In this document: positions 1 to 5,199 of the stretch, piece after piece
Position numbering within the stretch: the stretch's first letter is position 1
Layout of the letters: each line of letters starts with the position of its first letter
Origin: Patulibacter sp.
GTDB taxonomy: Bacteria; Actinomycetota; Thermoleophilia; Solirubrobacterales; Solirubrobacteraceae
DNA length: 6,399 nucleotides
Direction: 5' to 3'
Assembly (NCBI GenBank): GCA_023268575.1
Contig: JALRCL010000618.1
Coordinates: 1-6,399, forward strand
The notes under the pieces: generated by a model
Databases searched by the model: none
Told to the model about the DNA's origin: nothing
The model's input: only the letters and a program-made list of their open reading frames with translations
Translations under genes and position numbers: made by a program

Positions 1-2735
1 CGCACGTGGACCCGCTCGTGGCCGAGCTGGGGCTCGGCCGGTTCCTCAACGACGACCTGCAGTCCCTGCCCGACATCGACCTCGACTTCCCGCGCGACAT
101 CCGCGAGCGGCTGATCCCGCGGGTCAACGACCACTACGGCCGCGACCACGCGGCGCTCGTGGCGGCCTTCCCGACCTACCGCGCCCGCGGCGCGATCCGC
201 GAGCTCGGTGCGGCGCTCGGGCTGCCGGCGGCGGAGCTGGAGCGCGTCGCCCACGGCTCGGAGGGCTGGTCGGGCCGGCGGGTGGCCGAGGACATCGCCG
301 CCGCGCTGGCGCTGCGGCCCGACGCCCATGCCGACGAGCCGCTCTACGACGACGGCGCGGCGCTGCCGGCCGGGACGGACGAGCGCAGTGGGGACCCGGG
401 GCACGGGCTGCCCGGCCGCTGGGCGTGGCTGGCGCGGCTCGCCTCCGCCGCGCACGGCCTGCCGCGCCATCTCTCCCAGCACCCCGGCGGGATGATCATC
501 TCGACCCGACCCCTGATCGACTGCTGCCCCGTCGTCCCCGCGGCGATGGCCGGCCGGCAGATGATCATGTGGGACAAGGACTCCTGCTCGGACGCCGGCT
601 TCGCGAAGATCGACCTGCTCGGCCTCGGGATGCTTTCCTGCGTCGAGCGGTGCGTCGAGCTCGTCTCGACCCGCCGGGGGGAGACGCTCGACCTCGCGCG
701 CGTCCCGCTCGACGACGGGGAGACGTTCGAGGCGATCCAGAAGGCCGAGACGACCGGCGTCTTCCAGATCGAGAGCCGCGCCCAGATGGGCTCGCTGCTG
801 CGGACCCGCCCGCGGACGCTCGAGGACCTGACGATCCAGGTCGCGATCGTCCGGCCGGGCCCGATCCAGGGCGGCGCGGTGAACCCGTACATCGCGCGGC
901 TGCAGCGGATCCGCCAGGACCGCGACCGCGGCGTGCCGGAGGAGCACCGCTTCCGGCCGCCGCTGCTGCACGAGGCGCTCCGCGCGCCGCTGGAGCGGAC
1001 GCTCGGGACGATCCTCTTCCAGGACCAGGTCATCGACATCGCCCGGGCGTTCTCGGGCTTCACCGCGGCGCAGGCCGAGGGCCTGCGCCGCGCGATGAGC
1101 CGCAAGCGCTCCGAGGAGGCGATGGAGGCCCAGCACCGGGAGTTCGTCGAGGGAGCGCTGGCGACCCACGGGGACGTCACCCGCGAGGTCGCCGAGCAGG
1201 TCTGGGGCATGGTCCGCGGCTTCTCCGGCTTCGGCTTCCCCAAGGCCCACGCCGTCGCCTTCGGGCTGCTGGCCTACCAGTCGACGTGGCTGCGGGTGCA
1301 CCACCCCGTCGAGTTCCTCTGCGCCCTGCTCGATGAGCAGCCGATGGGCTTCTACCCGCCCGACGCCCTGATCCACGAGGCGCAGCGACGGGGGATCGCG
1401 GTGCTGCCCCCGGACGTCGGCGAGAGCCGCGCGCACTGCACGATCACCGACGCGGGCGCCGTGCGGATCGGCCTGGGCTACGTGAAGGGCGTCCGCCGCG
1501 AGGAGGTGGAGGCGCTCGTCGCCGAGCGCGACCGCAACGGCCCGTGGCGCTCGCTCGGCGACCTCGCCGCGCGGGTCGGCGCGGGAGCCCCGTCGCTCGA
1601 GCGGCTCGCCTGGGCCGGGGCGTGCGACGCGCTGGCCCAGGAGGACGCCGACGGCACGCCGATCCCCGAGGGACGGCGCCGGCGGGCGGCGCTGTGGCAG
1701 CTCGGGCTCGCCGTCCCCGGGCAGGTCGTGCGCGACGGGACGCAGCTGGCGCTCGAGCTGGAGTCCGCTTCCCGCGAGGGGCATCGCGCCCTCGACGAGC
1801 TCAGCGCGTGGGAGCGGCTCATCGCCGACTACGCCGGCACCGGCCTGACGAGCGGCCCGCATCCGATGGAGCTCCTGCGCGCGCAGGTCGCCCGGCACGG
1901 GGTGCGCACGAGCGCGGATCTGCCCCGCACCCGGCACAACAGCGCGGTGCGGGTCGCGGGCCTCGTGCTGGCGCGTCAGCGGCCCGGCAGCGCGAAGGGC
2001 GTCACCTTCCTCCTGCTGGAGGACGAGGTCGGCACGATCAACCTCGTCATCCCGCCCTCGGTGTACCTGCGGGACCGGCTCGCGGTGCGGACCGAGCCGC
2101 TCGTCGTCGCCGAAGGGCGGCTGGAGCGCCACCGCGACGGCGGCGGGCAGATCAACGTCGTCGTCGGGCGGTTGCGCCCGCTCGACGAGCTGACGGAGGA
2201 GACCGGTGCCGTCGTGCGGCAGCTGCACGCGATGAGCCCGGTCGAGCTCGACCACTGGGCGCGCCAGCAGGACCGCCAGGTCGCGGCGGTGGCGGCCGGC
2301 GGCGCGCTCGCCGTCGCCGGCGGTGGTCCGGGCGCGGCGGTCGCCCGCGCGGCGGACGGCCGCGCGCCCACCGGCCCACGGCCCGTCTCCCGGTTCGGCA
2401 CCGGGACGGGCGACGGCTCTGGCGCCGCTGCGGGCCGTGGCGCGGGCGGGACCCGGCCCGGGCCGATCCGGCCCGGCGGCGGGGAGGACGCGGGCGGGTC
2501 CCGAACCCCGGCGGAGGGCGCGGCGCCGCCGGTGCGCTCCATGGGTGCGCCGTTCGTCGTGCTGCCAGGGGGCGCCGCCGGGGATCCCGACGGGTCCGCG
2601 GACGACGCTCCGGCGTCGTCCGCGGGCAAGGCGGGCCGGGACGGCCTTCCGGCGCCGGCGGAGCCCGACCCCGCGGCGCTGCGCGGCGTGGCACCCGACG
2701 TCATGCACTTCGGTCGGGGGAGGGGCGGCCGATGA
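1..2735 (+). CDS. dnaE2: Error-prone DNA polymerase III alpha subunit DnaE2 (5' partial)
   Basis: Translesion C-family polymerase that family knowledge places in the damage-inducible ImuA/ImuB/DnaE2 mutasome. The window opens inside the gene: the frame is already open before the GTG at 6 (CAC at 3-5), and the sequence reads HVDP into PDIDLDF, an internal motif, so that GTG is not the start and the PHP domain lies upstream. Numbering from the GTG codon, catalytic aspartates are D23/D25/D27 region (PDIDLDF) and D203 (AKIDLLGLGM). DnaE2-type signatures are HLSQHPGGM (near 155-163), VRPGPIQGG (near 284), FSGFGFPKAHA (406-416) and QPMGFYPP (445-452). A helix-hairpin-helix-like region follows near 490-550, then an OB fold near 648-750 with RQRPGSAKG. 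The last ~155 residues are a Gly/Ala/Pro/Arg low-complexity tail ending in VMHFGRGRGGR. I see no beta-clamp motif (QLxLF type) in the tail. DnaE2 rather than DnaE1 is indicated by RPGPIQG, QPMGFY and the OB-fold motif. Confidence 0.95.
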   Translation, partial: HVDPLVAELGLGRFLNDDLQSLPDIDLDFPRDIRERLIPRVNDHYGRDHAALVAAFPTYRARGAIRELGAALGLPAAELERVAHGSEGWSGRRVAEDIAAALALRPDAHADEPLYDDGAALPAGTDERSGDPGHGLPGRWAWLARLASAAHGLPRHLSQHPGGMIISTRPLIDCCPVVPAAMAGRQMIMWDKDSCSDAGFAKIDLLGLGMLSCVERCVELVSTRRGETLDLARVPLDDGETFEAIQKAETTGVFQIESRAQMGSLLRTRPRTLEDLTIQVAIVRPGPIQGGAVNPYIARLQRIRQDRDRGVPEEHRFRPPLLHEALRAPLERTLGTILFQDQVIDIARAFSGFTAAQAEGLRRAMSRKRSEEAMEAQHREFVEGALATHGDVTREVAEQVWGMVRGFSGFGFPKAHAVAFGLLAYQSTWLRVHHPVEFLCALLDEQPMGFYPPDALIHEAQRRGIAVLPPDVGESRAHCTITDAGAVRIGLGYVKGVRREEVEALVAERDRNGPWRSLGDLAARVGAGAPSLERLAWAGACDALAQEDADGTPIPEGRRRRAALWQLGLAVPGQVVRDGTQLALELESASREGHRALDELSAWERLIADYAGTGLTSGPHPMELLRAQVARHGVRTSADLPRTRHNSAVRVAGLVLARQRPGSAKGVTFLLLEDEVGTINLVIPPSVYLRDRLAVRTEPLVVAEGRLERHRDGGGQINVVVGRLRPLDELTEETGAVVRQLHAMSPVELDHWARQQDRQVAAVAAGGALAVAGGGPGAAVARAADGRAPTGPRPVSRFGTGTGDGSGAAAGRGAGGTRPGPIRPGGGEDAGGSRTPAEGAAPPVRSMGAPFVVLPGGAAGDPDGSADDAPASSAGKAGRDGLPAPAEPDPAALRGVAPDVMHFGRGRGGR

Positions 2736-2769
2736 TCCGGCCGGGAACGCCTCGGCCGGGACGCCCGAG

Positions 2770-2790
2770 CCGGCGGGCGGGTTCCGCCGG
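2770..2790 (+). terminator. Hairpin downstream of dnaE2, possible terminator
   Basis: A perfect 7-bp inverted repeat, CCGGCGG (2770-2776) and CCGCCGG (2784-2790), is separated by 7 nt and lies 35 nt after the dnaE2 stop codon. No T-tract follows, so it is not a canonical intrinsic terminator. It may be a GC-type terminator or mRNA-stabilising stem, or chance in GC-rich DNA. Confidence 0.3.
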
Positions 2791-2930
2791 TCGAGGCGTC
2801 AAGATCCTCGTCCCATGTCGGGTGCGACGCGTGCGAGCAGGGCCGAACGGCCCGCCGCCACCGCGGACCGCGACGGGGTGAACGGACGCCTCGCGCGCCC
2901 GCGCGTGATCGGTCATCGCCACGCGCGTCA

Positions 2931-2958
2931 CAAGAAATCCCTGCTCCTGCAAGAAATC
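2931..2958. repeat. Direct repeat CAAGAAATC, two copies
   Basis: CAAGAAATC occurs at 2931-2939 and 2950-2958, start to start 19 bp apart, in a patch distinctly richer in A/T than its surroundings. The second copy runs into the dyad at 2956-2976. The patch lies just upstream of the riboswitch promoter, which suggests regulator binding sites. No protein can be assigned. Confidence 0.5.
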
Positions 2959-2976
2959 GTGCAAGATGTGCACGAT
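2956..2976. promoter_or_regulatory. Palindromic operator-like site upstream of riboswitch promoter
   Basis: A perfect 8-bp dyad, ATCGTGCA (2956-2963) and TGCACGAT (2969-2976), has a 5-bp centre (AGATG). The dyad centre, 2966, is about 57 bp before the predicted transcription start near 3023. That is a typical distance for an activator contacting RNA polymerase from upstream. The half-site does not fit the CRP consensus TGTGA-N6-TCACA well, and the regulator is unknown. Confidence 0.5.
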
Positions 2977-2985
2977 GGCAACGCG

Positions 2986-3016
2986 TTCTCGCAGCGCCCA
3001 AGGCCGGTGCTATCCT
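2986..3016 (+). promoter_or_regulatory. Extended -10 promoter for the riboswitch transcript
   Basis: TATCCT (3011-3016) preceded by TGC (3008-3010) makes an extended -10 element. The -35 is weak: TTCTCG at 2986-2991 with a 19-bp spacer is the best I see, which fits either extended -10 use or activator dependence. The predicted start near 3022-3024 falls exactly at the 5' strand of riboswitch helix P1. That independent agreement is the best support for this promoter. Confidence 0.65.
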
Positions 3017-3021
3017 GCCTC

Positions 3022-3149
3022 AACGCTGAGTTCCCGGAGCGCGCCTGCCGCCGGCGTCCGGGAAGCGGGGGACCCACGAGCACGGGGCGAATCGGCATCA
3101 GCCGTAGCGCTACTCCAGCGCGAGTCCGACAGCTAACCTCGCAAGCGCG
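3022..3149 (+). promoter_or_regulatory. c-di-AMP riboswitch (ydaO/yuaA type)
   Basis: Cis-acting RNA that binds cyclic di-AMP. Conserved blocks of the family appear in order: CGCTGAG at the 5' end (3024-3030), GCGGGGGACCCA (3065-3076), GGGGCGAATC (3084-3093), and the hallmark 3' block GTCCGACAGCTAACCTCG (3124-3141) followed by CAAGCG. The first helix can form between CGCT (3024-3027) and AGCG (3144-3147). A second local stem pairs CCCGG (3033-3037) with CCGGG (3058-3062). The blocks match by eye the Bacillus subtilis ydaO leader as I remember it. The aptamer ends about 20 nt before the ATG at 3170, and no terminator with a U-run lies between, so control is more likely translational. In family members studied so far the ligand usually lowers expression. 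Confidence 0.96.
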
Positions 3150-3155
3150 CCGGAG
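3113..3155 (+). promoter_or_regulatory. Candidate expression platform: SD-sequestering alternative stem
   Basis: CTCCAGCGCG (3113-3122) can pair with CGCGCCGGAG (3146-3155) in 9 of 10 positions, with one A-C mismatch at 3117/3151. The 3' strand contains GGAG (3152-3155), the only Shine-Dalgarno-like sequence before the ATG at 3170. It also contains bases that P1 needs (3146-3147). Formation of P1 and of this stem should therefore exclude each other. The direction of the ligand effect is inference: if ligand stabilises P1, the site would be freed. Confidence 0.45.
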
Positions 3156-3169
3156 CACGAGACCACGTC

Positions 3170-3766
3170 ATGGCGAACGACCGCGACCAACCCTGGTGGG
3201 CTGACGCACAGGAGTACCGCAACCGCGGTGACCGTCGTCGTTCCTCCACCGGTCGCCGCTCCGCCGACGAGCGTCGCTCCGCCGATGACCGCCGACGCGA
3301 GGCGTCGTCGCGTCCGCGACAGCGCCTCGACCTCGACGACGACCGGCTGCCCGCCGTCCGCCGGGAGGACCGTCGCGACGGCCCGCGCCGCTACGAGGAC
3401 GAGTTCTCCACGTCGGCCGCCGCTGCCCGCCGCCGCCGCGCCGCCGCTGCCCGGGCCGCCGCCCAGCAGCGCCGCGCCCGCCAGCGCCGCCCCGAGGTCG
3501 TCGAGTTCCAGTGGATCGACGACTCGCCCTTCGCCGCCGGCGGCGAGGACGAGCGCCTGCGCCGCGAGCGCGACCGCCGCGCCCGCGAGCGCGACCTGCC
3601 GGCCCGCCGGCCCGGCACCCGCCGGCCGGCCCGGCGCCGCACGATGACCCCGCTCGCGCGGCCCGAGAAGCTGCTGCTCTACGCAGCGCTGCTCGGCCTC
3701 TTCCTCATCCTCGCCGCGGCGACGACGTCCGACGCGTCCGTCGTCCCGCACGCGCTGCCGCGCTAG
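3170..3766 (+). CDS. Unrecognised Arg-rich single-pass membrane protein under c-di-AMP riboswitch
   Basis: A 198-residue protein that I cannot assign to a family. It begins MANDRDQPWW and has a highly charged, mostly Arg/Asp/Glu region to about residue 80. An Ala/Arg low-complexity segment follows (81-107), then a less simple patch, VVEFQWIDDSPF (110-121), and another charged stretch to 158. One hydrophobic helix spans about 168-184 (LLLYAALLGLFLILAAA), ending in a short tail. There is no N-terminal signal peptide and no Rpf, LysM, NlpC/P60 or transporter motif. The positive-inside rule suggests a cytoplasmic N-terminus, with the C-terminal helix anchoring it. The ATG is the first in frame after the riboswitch; GGAG lies at 3152-3155, a long 14 nt away. 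Codons are strongly G/C-ending like the neighbours. The low complexity leaves some doubt, but the riboswitch directly upstream strongly supports a real gene. Possible roles in envelope or osmotic physiology are inference from c-di-AMP control alone. Confidence 0.8.
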   Translation: MANDRDQPWWADAQEYRNRGDRRRSSTGRRSADERRSADDRRREASSRPRQRLDLDDDRLPAVRREDRRDGPRRYEDEFSTSAAAARRRRAAAARAAAQQRRARQRRPEVVEFQWIDDSPFAAGGEDERLRRERDRRARERDLPARRPGTRRPARRRTMTPLARPEKLLLYAALLGLFLILAAATTSDASVVPHALPR

Positions 3767-3798
3767 CCGGCGCCCTCCGCACCGCTCGGGGCCGTCCA

Positions 3799-3811
3799 CC
3801 CCCGCCGGGGG
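3799..3811 (+). terminator. GC hairpin after membrane-protein gene, possible terminator
   Basis: CCCCC (3799-3803) and GGGGG (3807-3811) flank a 3-nt loop, 33 nt after the stop codon at 3764-3766. No T-run follows. The position is right for a transcript end, but the sequence alone is weak evidence. Confidence 0.25.
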
Positions 3812-3829
3812 CGCGTCGTCGCCCGCGCT

Positions 3830-3869
3830 CGGCGCACCCCCTCTACGGCCGGCGCACCCCCTCCACGGC
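3830..3869. repeat. 20-bp tandem duplication, two units
   Basis: The unit at 3830-3849 is repeated directly at 3850-3869 with one difference (T at 3844, C at 3864). Each unit begins CGGCGCACCCC and ends ACGGC. It is a local duplication in non-coding DNA, possibly from replication slippage. No function is evident. Confidence 0.85.
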
Positions 3870-3923
3870 CGCATCGCGCGATCGCCGGTGTGCCCTTCCG
3901 CCCAGCGGGGTAGAGCGTCGTCA

Positions 3924-3938
3924 GGCCCGCTCCGGGCC
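3924..3938. other. GC hairpin in spacer
   Basis: GGCCCG (3924-3929) and CGGGCC (3933-3938) flank a 3-nt loop, and it competes with GGCCGC/GCGGCC (3935-3940 with 3945-3950). It could be a bidirectional transcription barrier or simply a consequence of the base composition. Confidence 0.25.
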
Positions 3939-4032
3939 GCCGCAGCGGCCGGCGGACCAGGGCCCGGCCAGGGCCTCCGGCCCGCGCGGGCGGCGTCGTA
4001 CGGCGTCCACCGCACGGGCCCCGCGGAGACCC

Positions 4033-4061
4033 TTGCAAAGCGAACGATCGAGTCCTAAACT
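4033..4061 (+). promoter_or_regulatory. Promoter of the CMD-like/hxlR operon
   Basis: TTGCAA (4033-4038) and TAAACT (4056-4061) are separated by exactly 17 bp, a good sigma70-type arrangement. The transcription start would fall near 4068, giving a leader of about 70 nt. The first operator dyad overlaps the -10 and the start, the classic place for repression. Confidence 0.65.
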
Positions 4062-4075
4062 TACGTTCGGTAAGT
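4059..4075. promoter_or_regulatory. Operator dyad 1 (ACTTAC-N5-GTAAGT)
   Basis: A perfect 6-bp inverted repeat, ACTTAC (4059-4064) and GTAAGT (4070-4075), is centred at 4067 over the predicted transcription start. It contains the ACTT-N9-AAGT geometry shared with dyad 2. The likely binder is the HxlR-family protein encoded at 4762-5136, inferred from operon context and the winged-helix family's use of dyads. Confidence 0.65.
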
Positions 4076-4096
4076 CACTTCACTTGTTGAAGTGAC
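4074..4096. promoter_or_regulatory. Operator dyad 2 (GTCACTTCA-N5-TGAAGTGAC)
   Basis: A perfect 9-bp inverted repeat, GTCACTTCA (4074-4082) and TGAAGTGAC (4088-4096), is centred at 4085, 18 bp after dyad 1 and sharing two bases with it. It has the same ACTT-N9-AAGT spacing. In RNA it would form a strong stem at the 5' end of the transcript, so a role in mRNA stability is an alternative. Confidence 0.65.
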
Positions 4097-4139
4097 GATA
4101 AAGCCGTCCCGCACTCACACCAGCTCTGGAAGGTCGCGC

Positions 4140-4703
4140 ATGCCCAACGCGATGAGCCGTTTCACCATCCACGACGATCTGTCGGCGCCCGAGGGGTCGC
4201 TGCCGGTGCTCAAGGGTGCGCTGCACTCGGCCGGCCAGCTGCCGAACCTCGTCGGGGTCCTCGCCGGTTCGCCGGCGGCGCTGCGGGGCTACGCGCGGTT
4301 CACGAGCGAGCTGCGGCACGGCAGCCTCGACGCCCCGACGAAGGAGCGCCTCTCCCTCGCCGTCGCCGAGCACTTCCGCTCGGAGCCGGGCCTGAAGATG
4401 CACCTGCGCACCGCGCGCATCGCGGGCCTGGGCATCGATGAGGTCAAGGCGGCCCGCGAGTTCCATTCCGACGACCCGAAGCAGGACATCCTGCTGCGCT
4501 ACATCGGGCACCTGCTCCAGCGGCGCAGCCAGCCGCCGGCCCACCTCCAGGAGGAGGCCCTCGAGCTCGGCTGGACCGAGGAGCAGCTGCTCGAGGCGAT
4601 CGCGTTCGCGTCCGTCGAGGTGTTCTCGGCCCTCGTGAACATCGCGGGGGACGTCCCCGTCGACGGGTCGATGGAGGAGTCGCGCCAGCTGCGCGCGGCG
4701 TGA
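4140..4703 (+). CDS. Carboxymuconolactone decarboxylase/AhpD-like protein lacking CxxC
   Basis: An all-helical AhpD-fold protein of 187 residues. The core is AGQLPNLVGVLAGSPAALRGY (31-51), followed by TKERLSLAVAEHF (67-79), the active-site helix to AGLG (95-98), and a C-terminal ELGWTEEQLLEAIAFAS helix (142-158). Typical redox members have CxxCxxxH. Here the equivalent stretch is SEPGLKMH, so the cysteines are replaced by Ser81 and Gly84 while His88 remains, and the whole protein has no cysteine. A peroxidase or disulfide role is therefore unlikely, and any catalysis must work differently. The start at 4140 is chosen because GGAAGG (4128-4133) sits 6 nt before it. A GTG at 4092 lies inside an operator dyad and has no such site, and the ATG at 4152 is another in-frame option. 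It is first in a probable operon with the HxlR gene 58 nt downstream. Confidence 0.85.
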   Translation: MPNAMSRFTIHDDLSAPEGSLPVLKGALHSAGQLPNLVGVLAGSPAALRGYARFTSELRHGSLDAPTKERLSLAVAEHFRSEPGLKMHLRTARIAGLGIDEVKAAREFHSDDPKQDILLRYIGHLLQRRSQPPAHLQEEALELGWTEEQLLEAIAFASVEVFSALVNIAGDVPVDGSMEESRQLRAA

Positions 4704-4717
4704 TCCGGACCGGCCTC

Positions 4718-4745
4718 CCGCTCCCGCGCATCCGCGTGGGAGCGG
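4718..4745 (+). other. Strong hairpin between CMD-like gene and hxlR
   Basis: CCGCTCCC (4718-4725) and GGGAGCGG (4738-4745) pair perfectly. The stem extends inward by four more pairs, including one G-U, to a 4-nt loop (4730-4733). No T-run follows. It could be an attenuator, a processing or stability stem that reduces regulator expression, or a partial terminator. The only purine-rich Shine-Dalgarno-like sequence before hxlR (GGGAG, 4738-4742) lies inside it. Confidence 0.5.
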
Positions 4746-4761
4746 CAGCGGTCCCGCGCGC

Positions 4762-5136
4762 ATGATGCACGCCGACGACCCCATCGACGGCACCTGCTGC
4801 CCGCACTACCACGAGGCGGTCGAGCTCCTCGGGCGGCGCTGGAACGGCGCGATCGTGGCGGTGCTGCTGCGCGGTGGGACGCTGCGCTTCAGCGAGCTGC
4901 GCGCGGCGGTCCCGGGCCTCTCTGACCGCGTCCTGTCCCAGCGGACGAAGGAGCTCGAGGCCGCCGGGGTCCTCGAGCGCACCGTCTCGCCCGGGCCACC
5001 CGTCCGCGTCGACTACGGCCTGACGCGCAAGGGACACGAGCTCGGCCCGGCGATCGTCGAGCTGGAGCGCTGGGGACAACGCTGGCTCGGTGAGGATGTC
5101 CGGGCGGCGAACGGCCCGGCGCAGCGGCTCGGCTAG
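4762..5136 (+). CDS. HxlR-family winged helix-turn-helix transcriptional regulator
   Basis: A 124-residue DNA-binding regulator, normal length for the HxlR/DUF24 family. Family features seen: CCPHYHEAVELLGRRWN (12-28), a helix-turn-helix segment with FSELRAAVPGLSDRVLSQRTKELEAAG, and the wing, VLERTVSPGPPVRVDYGLTRKGHEL. The conserved N-terminal cysteine is present and doubled (Cys12-Cys13), placed where thiol-sensing members such as YodB carry their reactive cysteine. Many family members sense quinones, aldehydes or oxidants and repress an adjacent enzyme gene. Starts at ATG 4762 or ATG 4765 are equally possible, with no good ribosome site near either. It follows the CMD-like gene by 58 nt and is probably co-transcribed and autoregulated through the tandem dyads at 4059-4096. 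The ligand is unknown. Confidence 0.93.
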   Translation: MMHADDPIDGTCCPHYHEAVELLGRRWNGAIVAVLLRGGTLRFSELRAAVPGLSDRVLSQRTKELEAAGVLERTVSPGPPVRVDYGLTRKGHELGPAIVELERWGQRWLGEDVRAANGPAQRLG

Positions 5137-5199
5137 CCTGCAGCGTGGCGCGCGGCGTTCCGGCGCCGGTTCCCGACCCACCGCAGGAGCACCGACACC

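Larger units (their letters stand above)
3767..4032. other. Non-coding GC-rich spacer with hairpins
   Basis: I see no credible gene here. It contains GC hairpins at 3799-3811 and 3924-3938, with an overlapping alternative at 3935-3950 (GGCCGC/GCGGCC), and a 20-bp tandem duplication at 3830-3869. The upstream hairpins could end transcription from the membrane-protein gene. Open frames on the minus strand through this segment continue antisense across the upstream gene and look like shadows. Confidence 0.6.

Noticed and set aside
6..8. GTG as the start codon of the polymerase gene
   Set aside because: The frame is open upstream and HVDP leads straight into the internal PDIDLDF active-site motif, so the gene begins before the window.
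425..1336. Alternative-frame ORF of 303 codons inside dnaE2
   Set aside because: Arg/Ala/Pro/Gly-rich shadow of a gene whose own frame carries conserved polymerase motifs throughout.
2732..2881. 49-codon ORF overlapping the dnaE2 stop by ATGA
   Set aside because: The overlap and purine-rich stretch before it look like translational coupling, but the product is Pro/Arg/Gly low complexity with no motif, and the purines simply encode the DnaE2 Arg/Gly tail. Unlikely to be a gene.
2701..2973. Minus-strand 90-codon ORF starting MHILHDFLQEQGF
   Set aside because: Its natural-looking first residues come from the A/T-richer regulatory patch; the rest is Arg/Pro-rich shadow sequence overlapping the end of dnaE2, with no ribosome site seen.
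3110..4015. Minus-strand 301-codon ORF antisense to the membrane-protein gene and spacer
   Set aside because: Gly/Ala/Arg-rich composition, no recognisable domain, and it runs into the conserved riboswitch. Typical GC-rich antisense shadow.
4041..4069. CGAAC and GTTCG as an SOS (LexA) box
   Set aside because: The half-sites are 19 bp apart instead of about 4, so they do not form the actinobacterial LexA palindrome.
4092..4139. Upstream GTG start at 4092 for the CMD-like protein
   Set aside because: It sits inside an operator dyad without a ribosome site, while ATG 4140 has GGAAGG 6 nt upstream and matches the expected N-terminus better.
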